A stretch of DNA of 23,182 nt from Candidatus Gastranaerophilales bacterium (GTDB taxonomy: Bacteria; Cyanobacteriota; Vampirovibrionia; Gastranaerophilales; Gastranaerophilaceae), in assembly GCA_944323945.1 (NCBI GenBank), contig CALUUL010000026.1, positions 1 through 23,182 on the forward strand, in the 5' to 3' direction. This document shows, one piece after another, positions 16,340 through 23,182 of this stretch. The translations under genes were made by a program, and so were the position numbers. The first letter of the stretch is position 1; each line of letters opens with the position of its first letter. Under the pieces are notes generated by a model. It did no database searches, was not told the origin of the DNA, and was given only the letters and a program-made list of their open reading frames with translations.

Positions 16340-16343
16340 TAAC

Positions 16344-16730
16344 TTATTTTGTAATTATAAACATTTCAGGTATTACAGCTGTATTAATTCTGTAACCTTC
16401 AATACCTCTAATTTTAGTTATAATTTTTTCTGCAAAACCTGCATTTCTAAATACTTTCAAAATCCTTCTTATGATTTGGCGTTCATTGTCATAACTATAT
16501 TCATCTATGTAATGAGATTTATTAGGCTCTTTGGCTAGTAAATACAATGTTTTAAAAAGCCGACAAGAGAGTTTCAATACCTTTCCATTAAACGAGCAAA
16601 AACATTTATTTTCCCTGTTGTCCATATATAATGAGTGCTCTATAAGCCATTCTGGTGTTCTCAATAAATTTATTAAATCCTCTTGGCTAAAATCTTGTTG
16701 CGTTGTTTCAATAAAATTTTTGATACTCAT
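16344..16730 (-). CDS. Winged-helix regulatory protein (OmpR C-terminal type, no receiver domain)
   Basis: 128 residues. The C-terminal half resembles the winged helix of OmpR/PhoB regulators: FKTLYLLAKEPNKSHYIDEY, RQIIRRILKVFRNAG, then the wing signature ITKIRGIEGYRIN. No phosphorylation domain is present. The N-terminal 50 residues are not recognised. AAAGGAGG lies upstream of the ATG, a TGGTATAAT promoter lies further up, and two operator dyads lie behind that. It is followed by the origin and the primase operon, so it is probably a replication or excision activator, or origin-binding protein, of element B. The role is inferred from position. Confidence 0.65.
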   Translation of the reverse strand: MSIKNFIETTQQDFSQEDLINLLRTPEWLIEHSLYMDNRENKCFCSFNGKVLKLSCRLFKTLYLLAKEPNKSHYIDEYSYDNERQIIRRILKVFRNAGFAEKIITKIRGIEGYRINTAVIPEMFIITK

Positions 16731-16769
16731 TTTGCCTCCTTTAGCATGAATTGTTATATCTTGTTTTTG

Positions 16770-16777
16770 ATTATACC
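16770..16777 (-). promoter_or_regulatory. Extended -10 promoter for the winged-helix gene
   Basis: The minus strand reads TGGTATAAT, with a consensus -10 at 16770-16775, about 40 bases upstream of the start codon. The operators at 16801-16854 lie directly behind it. Confidence 0.6.
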
Positions 16778-16800
16778 ATTCAGCTCGTAGTTAGAAATGA

Positions 16801-16854
16801 GACACCATTGTCTATATTTGTAAAAAAGAAGATATAGACAATGATGTCTATATC
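16801..16854. promoter_or_regulatory. Operator pair (GACA-N4-TGTC dyads)
   Basis: GATATAGACA-atga-TGTCTATATC (16831-16854) is a perfect 10+10 dyad. A second weaker dyad with the same centre, GACACCATTGTCTATAT, starts at 16801. The centres are about 36 bp apart. This is typical of a repressor with two sites controlling the promoter at 16770. Confidence 0.7.
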
Positions 16855-17022
16855 TAAAAACTTTTAAACTTATATAAAAATACCTATACTGTTTCAAGTA
16901 ATATGCGCTTAATAATTATATAAAAATTTTGGTCTTTTTATTTGTATTCAATAGAATTAATGCTTTTAGAAGACGCCGTAACTAGAAATTAAATAATTTT
17001 GTTGCACTCAAATAGTATAAAT

Positions 17023-17973
17023 TTATGAATGCCTTTTCTCCATTTCTTCATCAAAGTCAGCTCCAAATACTAAATTTGAATCATACTTCCAAGCTATATA
17101 AGTCATTATTTCATTTAATAACTCTGGATATATTATTTGAACAATTTGCATAAGTTCTTTAATGCCATGAGTGCTATTTTTATCTTTTAAATCATCATAA
17201 AATGTGCAAATAGCTAAGTAAGTTGCTTCTTTGGGTGTCTTTTTTTCATCTTTAACAATAATTTTTGCATTATATGCAATGTGTTCAACAAAATCAAAAC
17301 CACCTGAAATAGCATGAGCAATTAATGGCGACATTTGAGGAAAATTATCTTCAACAATTTTTGTAAGTTTTTGTATATTACTTTCAGTTTTTAAAGCCGG
17401 CGAAGATATTAAGAATGCACATAAAGATGTTATTGCAAAATAAATTGATTCATTATATGTAATATTTTCTTTAGCACGCATATCTCTTGCGCATTCTTCA
17501 ATTTTTTGAATATTTATCATGTCATATACAATTTGAGAGGTTTTCTTCTCTGTGCAATTATTGGCATTTTTAGTAGGCGATATTACAGTTTCTATGTTGA
17601 TTTCATTCATGAAATTTGTAGCCACAATGAAACCATCTGCCATGGGCAATGATTTATTATATGGTAGTAAATTTATTTCGCTTTCTGATATTCTCATAAC
17701 ACAAGTATGCAAGCTGGCTTCAAGGACATCTACTTCATCTGTAATCCCATAGTTTTTTTCCTTAGAATATTCAAAAACCATATCAATAAGTCTTGTTAAA
17801 TATGGAGATAGTGCAGCATAGCTTATTGGTGCGTATTTTAAGTATTGCTTTGCATGATTAATAAATGTACCCTTTTTGTCTACCATAGTGCCTAAAAGGC
17901 CGACACCTGCCGATATAAACTTTATTATGAGAAAAACTATAAAAACAATAATTAAAAAAAGTAATTTTATCAT
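17023..17973 (-). CDS. Membrane-anchored hypothetical protein
   Basis: 316 residues. One strong N-terminal hydrophobic segment (about residues 2-28, LLFLIIVFIVFLIIKFISAG) should anchor it, with a large soluble, mostly helical remainder. No catalytic motif is recognised. The start overlaps the stop of the upstream gene (TAATG at 17971-17975), so the two are made together. With its partner being an exported M48-like protein, the pair may work at the envelope. It is not a known phage structural or lysis protein. Confidence 0.7.
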   Translation of the reverse strand: MIKLLFLIIVFIVFLIIKFISAGVGLLGTMVDKKGTFINHAKQYLKYAPISYAALSPYLTRLIDMVFEYSKEKNYGITDEVDVLEASLHTCVMRISESEINLLPYNKSLPMADGFIVATNFMNEINIETVISPTKNANNCTEKKTSQIVYDMINIQKIEECARDMRAKENITYNESIYFAITSLCAFLISSPALKTESNIQKLTKIVEDNFPQMSPLIAHAISGGFDFVEHIAYNAKIIVKDEKKTPKEATYLAICTFYDDLKDKNSTHGIKELMQIVQIIYPELLNEIMTYIAWKYDSNLVFGADFDEEMEKRHS

Positions 17974-18659
17974 TAAATCGCCCTGTTCTTTTTGCTCATT
18001 TTCTTTTCTAGTTTTTTCATTTCCTTGGTTGTGTTGTGTAAGAAATTTTTGTAATAGATATTATTCGCATAAGCATTATTGGCAAGATATTGAGGGTAAT
18101 TGTTTGCAATATGTTCGTATATATTTATCATTCTCTTGGTGGCTAAGGGTTGAAGATGACACCATTCATAACGAGTTTGTGCAAGTGTTTTGCTATAAAT
18201 TGTAATCAATGCAAGTGGATTGTAACCGGCTTTAACCATATAATCAACGGCTTTTATATCGGCATCTGTTTCTTTTCTTTTAGACCCAGCTAAATAAGAA
18301 GCGTGTGAAAAGAAACCTCTGAATAGTCCTTTGTATGAATTTTCTGCCATTGCTATGCCATAACTTAAAAGTCCTGCTAGTTCATCATTATTATCTGTTG
18401 AACTCAGCACATCTCCGTATACCCAAATTATTCTGCCTGTATAATCAAGTCCTATGCTTTCAGGCTTGTAGTCTAATATGAGTCTTGGGTTTTTGATTTC
18501 GCTTGTATTTTTGAAAACCATTCTTTTTTGTATTTTATTTGATTCCAAAATATTAAACCCTATCTCATTTATATCTTTTACTGTGGGGTTTTTGGCTTGG
18601 GCCCCCGAAACTGTTGATAGAGATACAAACAATATAAATAAAGCTAAATATTTTTTCAT
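17973..18659 (-). CDS. Exported M48-like pseudo-metallopeptidase
   Basis: 228 residues with a signal peptide (MKKYLALFILFVSLSTVSGA, cleavage near residues 20-22). The body follows the M48 (HtpX/BepA-like) layout: NDELAGLLSYGIAMAENS corresponds to the ELAxVLaHEiaH helix, ETDADIKAVDYMVKAGYNP to the ExxAD third-ligand helix, and PLATKRM to the hPsxxeR segment. The HExxH motif reads Y100-G-I-A-M104, so both zinc histidines and the catalytic glutamate are missing, although E130 and D134 remain. It therefore probably binds rather than cleaves. The start has AAGGTGG before it. Translationally coupled to the membrane protein downstream. Confidence 0.7.
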   Translation of the reverse strand: MKKYLALFILFVSLSTVSGAQAKNPTVKDINEIGFNILESNKIQKRMVFKNTSEIKNPRLILDYKPESIGLDYTGRIIWVYGDVLSSTDNNDELAGLLSYGIAMAENSYKGLFRGFFSHASYLAGSKRKETDADIKAVDYMVKAGYNPLALITIYSKTLAQTRYEWCHLQPLATKRMINIYEHIANNYPQYLANNAYANNIYYKNFLHNTTKEMKKLEKKMSKKNRAI

Positions 18660-18777
18660 AAAACCACCTTTACTACTTTTAGTTATACCTAGATAAGACT
18701 TGATAATTAAACATTTGTGGATAAAATCGCACGCTTGGTTTGTTTATTTGATTTTATATTACCACGAAAATTTCAAT

Positions 18778-18993
18778 ATGAGCAAAAAAGATTTACAAAA
18801 ATTTGGCAAGAGGTTGAAATTTATAAGACGAGATAATGGTTTAACCCAACTTGAATTAGCTGAAATTCTTGATATGTCGCCTAATTTTATAGGTATGATT
18901 GAAAGAGGAGAAAGAAATACAACCGTTGAAAATGTGTTTAAAATCGCAAGAGCATTAGGAATTAAACCGTCTAATCTGTTTGAAGAGCTTTAA
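18778..18993 (+). CDS. XRE-family HTH regulator of element B
   Basis: 71 residues, a nearly bare Cro/CI-type helix-turn-helix: FGKRLKFIRRDNGLTQLELA, LDMSPNFIGMIERGERNTTV. ATG 18778 fits the family. A longer frame to 18700 adds an unrelated stretch. The ribosome binding site is poor, so expression may be low or the mRNA leader short. It diverges from the exported pair and overlaps the tail of the small minus-strand gene by four bases. It is a candidate repressor for the operators at 16801-16854, but no such dyad is visible at its own promoter. Confidence 0.85.
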   Translation: MSKKDLQKFGKRLKFIRRDNGLTQLELAEILDMSPNFIGMIERGERNTTVENVFKIARALGIKPSNLFEEL

Positions 18994-19211
18994 GTCTGCA
19001 AAATATCAATAGCTTTTTGCAATTTTTTGTTTAATGTTTTAAAAAGTATGTAATAATCGTCACCTGATTTATCAAGTTGCAAATTTTCATCTATAACACC
19101 TGAATCACTCGCAAGGGCGCCTAATTTAATGAACACTTTTAAATCGTACAAAATCATTCTTGCGTCCGAAATTTTGTTTTCTAATAGTTTTAACGATTTT
19201 TTATCGTGCAT
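18990..19211 (-). CDS. Small hypothetical helical protein
   Basis: 73 residues (MHDKKSLKLLENKISDARMIL...), predicted as two helices, with AAAGGAG before the ATG. It is charged, with no membrane segment. It converges on the XRE gene with a four-base overlap, so each could affect the other's mRNA end. Family not recognised. A small partner or antirepressor of the XRE regulator is one possibility. Confidence 0.6.
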   Translation of the reverse strand: MHDKKSLKLLENKISDARMILYDLKVFIKLGALASDSGVIDENLQLDKSGDDYYILFKTLNKKLQKAIDILQT

Positions 19212-19709
19212 TAAAATTTACTCCTTTGTGTTTATATGCGTATATCTAGCTGTTTATGCTAATCTATACAGGCGTCCCAACGATATTGTGTAGATTTAAG
19301 CCATAATCGTACAATAACGCAAAAGTAAAATTCTGTGCACTATGTTTGTTTACGTTGGTTGTAAGTGTTAGAACTAAATATTAGAACTAGTTGTAAATAC
19401 GATTTTTCATTTTTTTATAATTTTGACGCCATGTATCAAGGTAAAGTGATAATTAATGCGTTGTTTTGACTTTATTTTTATGTGTTGTAATTTAACTAAA
19501 TGTAATTTTTCTATCAGGATATTTTGTAGATAAAATTGCAAAATTCAACCATTGCCTGTTTAAATTTATTAATTATTTCGGTATAATTATTCTTGTAGTC
19601 CAAATTATATGTTTTATATTTTAATTTTATTGTATTCCTATCCAACGCGTTGTCTTGTATGGGTCGCTTAAAGATATTTATATGCTAGAATAAATGAGAG
19701 GATTGTGTC
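19212..19709. other. Intergenic region before the defence cluster
   Basis: 498 AT-rich bases without a plausible gene. It has a nearby direct repeat of TTAGAACTA (around 19369-19394), a TATAAT at 19582-19587 and TGCTAGAAT at 19683-19691, either of which could drive the DUF262 gene. The latter would leave only a very short leader. Confidence 0.4.
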
Positions 19710-20804
19710 ATGTCTAATATCTCAGAACAAATTGAAGAAGAAATTATAAATCAATTAAAAACGGTTGATTATGATACTCATGAATTCACTATTGAAGTTA
19801 TTTTATCTAAGTTAAAAAAGGGGGAAATATTTATTCCTCAATATCAAAGAAAATTTGTATGGGGAGAAAATAAAAAGTCTAAGCTCATTGAATCGTTGCT
19901 TATTAATATTCCTATTCCATATTTGTTTTTAGCTGATACGGAAAGTGGCGATTTAGAGATAGTTGATGGTGTACAAAGATTATTAACCATTTATTCTTTC
20001 TGCAAAAATGATTCTAAATTAGATTTGCCAGATTTGGATTATTGTAAAGAAGAATTAAAATTGCAAAATCTGGAAAAATTGCCTAAACTAAATGGCAAAT
20101 ATTTTAAAGATTTATTGGAATCTAGACGTAAAAGATTTTTAAATAAAACAATTCGTGCGATAGTTTTGACAGAAAAAGCTGATGAAGATGTAAGGTTTGA
20201 TTTATTTGAAAGAATAAATACAGGCAGTGATGTGCTAAGAGATATGGAAAAAAGACGAGGAGCGTTCCAAGGTCCTTTTACTGAGTTTATAAAAGAAGTG
20301 GCTACTCTTCCATTGTTTACTACTGTATTAGATATTACAGCTAGAAAGAAATCTAGGCGTGAAGATGAAGAACTTGTATTAAGGTTCTTTGCATATTCGG
20401 ATAATTATTTAAACTTTACCAAAAGTGTTCAAGGATTTTTAGATGATTATCTGGTCAAGAAAAATGTTCAGTGGGCACAACTAAGTGATAATGATTTAAT
20501 GCAAGAGAAGAATGACAAGAGAAAAGAAATTATGGATGTCTTAACTTTTGCTCAACAACATTTTGCAAATAATTTTTATAAAAATGAAAAAACAAAACAA
20601 AATTCAAGAGTCCGATTTGAAGCTCTATCGGTCGGTATAAATTTGGCATTAAGACAAAATCCAAACTTATTAACCCAAAATCTTGATGTTAATTGGATAA
20701 GCTCAAATGATTTCTTAAAATTAGTTACAACAGATGGTAGTAACACAAAAAAACGAGTTAATGCTCGTATAGAATTTGTAAGAAATAAACTTTTGGGTAA
20801 TTAA
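19710..20804 (+). CDS. DUF262-domain protein (ParB/Srx-like NTPase fold) of a restriction-like system
   Basis: 364 residues, with GAGAGGA before the ATG. The DUF262 core is clear: FIPQYQRKFVW (41-51), EIVDGVQRLLTIY (83-95; the family norm is DGQQR, so one residue differs), and LFERINTGSDVL further on. DUF262 is the nucleotide-binding part of GmrSD and related enzymes that act on DNA, often sensing modification. The C-terminal DUF1524 HNH nuclease of GmrSD is absent. The separate HEPN gene, starting one base after this stop, presumably supplies the nuclease. Encoded with a cytosine methyltransferase, it forms a modification-linked defence cassette. Confidence 0.88.
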   Translation: MSNISEQIEEEIINQLKTVDYDTHEFTIEVILSKLKKGEIFIPQYQRKFVWGENKKSKLIESLLINIPIPYLFLADTESGDLEIVDGVQRLLTIYSFCKNDSKLDLPDLDYCKEELKLQNLEKLPKLNGKYFKDLLESRRKRFLNKTIRAIVLTEKADEDVRFDLFERINTGSDVLRDMEKRRGAFQGPFTEFIKEVATLPLFTTVLDITARKKSRREDEELVLRFFAYSDNYLNFTKSVQGFLDDYLVKKNVQWAQLSDNDLMQEKNDKRKEIMDVLTFAQQHFANNFYKNEKTKQNSRVRFEALSVGINLALRQNPNLLTQNLDVNWISSNDFLKLVTTDGSNTKKRVNARIEFVRNKLLGN

Positions 20805-20805
20805 A

Positions 20806-21498
20806 ATGGAACAATTATTTGATGAATTTAATGAAAAAAAGGAAGAAATAGACTGCTATTATAAATTTTTAAGACAGATAACTTCTCAATCGTACATTCT
20901 TAAAAACCTTCGTAAAAAACAAGATGATTGTTTGGATGTCAGAATACAGAAAATATTAAAAGCAAATACTTTTTTGTTATTATATAATTTAATTGAATCA
21001 ACTGTAAAAAATTCTATACAATATGCATGTCAACAAATCGCAAAAGAAAATATTCAATACGAAACATTAGTTGAAGGATTAAAAAAACAATGGGTAAATG
21101 TACACACAAGACAACATTTACAATCTCCAAATAATAAAAAACTAAGAGAAGGCGTTAAATTAATCATTGATAAAACCCTTAAAGATTTTATTCGGTTTGA
21201 AGATAAATACAAGATAGAGTGCCAAAATAATGTAGATGCCGAAACAATGCGCACAGTAGCAAGGGATTTTGGATTTAAATTAAAATTCGCGGATTCTTTA
21301 AAGGGTGGATATAGGATTGCCGAAATCAAAGATAAAAGAAATTTCTTGGCACATGGAAACATTACATTTTCTTCGTGTGGGCAAGATTGTACATTAGAAG
21401 ATTTAACAAAATACAAAAACGATACTTATAAAATTTTAAACAAATTTTTAAATTCCATGAAAACTTATTTAGAAAAGAAACAATACAAAGCTATTTAA
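20806..21498 (+). CDS. MAE_28990/MAE_18760-type HEPN nuclease
   Basis: 230 residues. The HEPN signature RxxxxH is present as R178-N-F-L-A-H183 in KDKRNFLAHGN, preceded by a helix with polar residues (about 50-80). It is soluble and helical throughout. HEPN proteins of this type are usually RNases and are known to be encoded beside DUF262 proteins and restriction-modification genes. It starts two bases after the DUF262 stop codon, so it is translated from the same message. The likely role is effector of the DUF262 sensor, killing or arresting the infected cell or cutting phage RNA. Confidence 0.82.
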   Translation: MEQLFDEFNEKKEEIDCYYKFLRQITSQSYILKNLRKKQDDCLDVRIQKILKANTFLLLYNLIESTVKNSIQYACQQIAKENIQYETLVEGLKKQWVNVHTRQHLQSPNNKKLREGVKLIIDKTLKDFIRFEDKYKIECQNNVDAETMRTVARDFGFKLKFADSLKGGYRIAEIKDKRNFLAHGNITFSSCGQDCTLEDLTKYKNDTYKILNKFLNSMKTYLEKKQYKAI

Positions 21499-22566
21499 TT
21501 ACTCAATGATAGTTTTTATATGTTGTAATATAGATTTTCCAATAATTTTTCCTAAATCGACAGGTACGGCATTACCAATGTGCCGCCCTATAACTTTTAA
21601 TGAATATTCATCGTGTTCTGTAAATTTATAATCTGTAGGAAATGTCTGTAATAAAGCACCTTCCCTCAATGATAAAGCCCTGTTTTGAGTAGGGTGTCCA
21701 AATCTACCAGTTCCATATATATAAAATTGTGTAGTTATTGTTGGCGATGGACTATCCCATTTCATTCTGCCATATACAGCACTATAAGATTTTCCGGTAG
21801 GCTTTTTATAACAGTCTGGTAATAATTCTTTATCCCAATCTTGCCAAGTTCCACCAGGAGTTGATTGTTTTATTCTTTTTAAGTTTATATCTGTTAATTT
21901 CGCACATCTATGCAACGGGTCTGTTTTATCTTGTTGCCCATTTTTTAATTTAGGTAAATTTTTTATTGCTGTTTCTACGGTTCTGCAAATTTGATTTTTG
22001 CTTGGAGGAATTAACTTTATTTCTCCTAATTTAGAAGCTAATAATACTAACCTTCTTCTTTTTTGAGGTAAACCATATTTGCTACAATCTACAATTTGGC
22101 ATGATGCCTTATAGCCATTTTTTTCTAATGTATCTAAAAAATATCGAAAAATATCAAACTTTACTAATTCTGGAACATTTTCCATTGATATGATGTCTGG
22201 TTTAATATTTTCGATATGTTTGGCATAAGATTTTAAAAGATTCCATTTTTTATCTTTTGTTCTATCCTTATATTTATTTGTTTGTCTTGAAAAAGTTTGA
22301 CATGGAGCGCAACCAACTAAAATTTTTATATCGTCTTTTTTATAATATTTAGCTATTAAAGAACTGTCAATTTCAGATATATCGCAATTTACAAATTCGG
22401 CATTATTATTATATTCATATGCAAACTTACAAGTATTATCACTATCTAAACCAGCAACAACATTCAATCCTGCTTTTTGTAATCCACAAGTTAAGCCCCC
22501 AACTCCACAGAACAAATCTATAACGGTTGCATTTTTTAATTTATACTTTTTCATATTCATAAGCAT
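21499..22566 (-). CDS. dcm-like: C5 cytosine-specific DNA methyltransferase
   Basis: 355 residues with all the main motifs in order: I DLFCGVGG (17-24), IV APCQ with catalytic C89, VI ENV (129-131), VIII QKRRR (168-172), a target-recognition region of about 190-260, IX-X REGALLQTFP, and IGNAVP near the end. It should be active and methylate a short site to 5-methylcytosine, protecting host DNA. Its stop abuts the stop of the HEPN gene tail to tail. The start may be ATG 22566, 22560 or 22554, with no clear ribosome binding site. The target sequence cannot be read from the protein. Confidence 0.93.
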   Translation of the reverse strand: MLMNMKKYKLKNATVIDLFCGVGGLTCGLQKAGLNVVAGLDSDNTCKFAYEYNNNAEFVNCDISEIDSSLIAKYYKKDDIKILVGCAPCQTFSRQTNKYKDRTKDKKWNLLKSYAKHIENIKPDIISMENVPELVKFDIFRYFLDTLEKNGYKASCQIVDCSKYGLPQKRRRLVLLASKLGEIKLIPPSKNQICRTVETAIKNLPKLKNGQQDKTDPLHRCAKLTDINLKRIKQSTPGGTWQDWDKELLPDCYKKPTGKSYSAVYGRMKWDSPSPTITTQFYIYGTGRFGHPTQNRALSLREGALLQTFPTDYKFTEHDEYSLKVIGRHIGNAVPVDLGKIIGKSILQHIKTIIE

Positions 22567-22899
22567 ATCATAAAAAATATATCTGATTTACTAATTATTA
22601 TAAAGAATGCAAATTGTTGTGGCCATATTTGTTTTAAAAGCAAAATTTTTTCATGACTCCAATTGAAGGGAGCTCTATATTGGTTTTGCCCCTCCCCACC
22701 CTTAAAAAGCAGTGTTGAGCGAATATATGCAAAGGAGGATGGTTGCAAAAAGGTTGCAAAAATTCTGATAAATCAAAATTAAATCTGATAAAATTTAAAA
22801 ATAAAATTTGCTTTAAATTTATGTACTGCAACAAACAGGGACAAATTCCGATAAATTGCAGTTACAGGCGAAAACCCTTGCAAATACAGTGTTTCTCAA
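22567..22899. other. Right end of element B, non-coding
   Basis: About 330 bases without a supported gene. A TATAAT on the minus strand near 22600 could be the methyltransferase promoter. An AAAGGAGG at 22732-22739 has no sensible gene behind it. The stretch also holds the arm-site repeat at 22742. Confidence 0.4.
22742..22758 (+). repeat. Candidate integrase arm site, element B right end
   Basis: GTTGCAAAAAGGTTGCA is identical to 11201-11217, in the same orientation. In the circular form the two copies would lie on either side of the 45-bp core. Confidence 0.6.
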
Positions 22900-22944
22900 C
22901 TCATAACCCGAAGGTCGTTGGTTCAAATCCAGCTCCCGCAACCA
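22900..22944 (+). other. att site 3 (right end of element B)
   Basis: Third exact copy of the 45-bp tRNA-fMet 3' half, again starting at the anticodon loop and lacking a tRNA 5' half. Confidence 0.92.
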
Positions 22945-22952
22945 ATTATAAC

Positions 22953-22984
22953 AAGGGTTTTAGGTTTTTACTTAAAACCCTTTT
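22953..22984 (+). terminator. Terminator after att 3
   Basis: AAGGGTTTTA and TAAAACCCTT form a 10-bp perfect stem followed by a weak T-rich tail (TTAATATTTTTT). It may be the original tRNA terminator or one brought by another element. Confidence 0.6.
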
Positions 22985-23074
22985 AATATTTTTTGTGTAA
23001 TATTTGTGTAATTTGTTGTAATTTAAGTTGTATTTATACTGTAATTTAACGACCAGATTGATTTGTACGGATAC

Positions 23075-23136
23075 TGCCATTGAACAGACATTGTCGGAAT
23101 TTGATTGCCATTGAACAGACATTGTCGGAATTTGAT
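23075..23136. repeat. Two tandem 31-bp repeats, each with GACATTGTC
   Basis: A 31-bp unit starting TGCCATTGAACAGACATTG occurs twice without a gap (23075-23105, 23106-23136). Each contains the dyad GACA-T-TGTC (23087-23095, 23118-23126), which places two potential binding sites three helical turns apart. More copies may lie elsewhere in the genome. Confidence 0.75.
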
Positions 23137-23182
23137 TTTTTTGAACCAATAGGGCTGTGTTTCAAATATATCTTGATTTTTT

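Noticed and set aside
18700..18777. Longer N-terminus for the XRE regulator of element B
   Set aside because: The added residues (MIIKHLWIKSHAWFVYL...) do not fit the family and overlap the divergent promoter region.
22732..22741. AAAGGAGGATG as the start of a small gene
   Set aside because: The ribosome binding site touches the ATG with no spacing, and the frames behind it are short or run through the att site.
22743..23000. 85-codon plus-strand frame crossing att 3
   Set aside because: The segment HNPKVVGSNPAPATN is the usual translation of tRNA 3' sequence. The start is a TTG inside the arm repeat.

Overview
This is a low-GC bacterial chromosome segment built around an initiator tRNA-Met gene (2984-3060) that has been used repeatedly as an integration site. 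The short XRE regulators with a tail like 'DFEHKN...L..I...L' and the overall codon style recall Candidatus Gastranaerophilales (gut 'Melainabacteria'). That placement rests on recall of the families, not on a search, and is tentative.

Region by region: 1-2983 is probably chromosomal or older accessory DNA. It holds a truncated unknown gene, a small XRE regulator, a GC-richer dispersed repeat, and a DUF4411 PIN-like / XRE-ImmA pair resembling a toxin-antitoxin module. The tRNA-fMet follows. A 45-bp copy of the tRNA 3' half, starting exactly at the anticodon loop, recurs at 11095-11139 and 22900-22944. These three sites bound two integrated elements in tandem.

Element A (about 3061-11139) carries an XRE regulator divergent from an exported TPR protein. 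It also has an Xis-like HTH protein, a small unknown protein, a candidate HUH (rolling-circle type) replication protein with a large inverted repeat downstream, a serine resolvase translationally coupled to a tyrosine integrase, and one AAA-ATPase/TOPRIM protein resembling OLD/PARIS anti-phage effectors.

Element B (about 11140-22944) has an integrase whose N-terminal domain is split off by a one-base frameshift, an excisionase, and a large primase-helicase (AEP primase, possible Fe-S module, SF3/D5-type helicase). An origin-like site lies directly upstream: 17-bp inverted iteron arms around an 85-bp AT-rich core. It also has a winged-helix regulator with a strong operator pair, a two-gene exported module including a catalytically dead M48 peptidase homologue, an XRE regulator, and a three-gene DUF262 / HEPN nuclease / C5 cytosine methyltransferase system next to the right att site. 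No capsid, terminase, portal, tail or conjugation gene is visible. The layout resembles phage-satellite (PICI/SaPI-like) islands more than prophages or ICEs.

In each element the replication and recombination genes form a core, and the defence-type cargo sits against the att boundary. Each att copy is followed by its own hairpin terminator and then short direct repeats that look like integrase arm sites. The same pattern after 22944 suggests that the window may end inside a third element.
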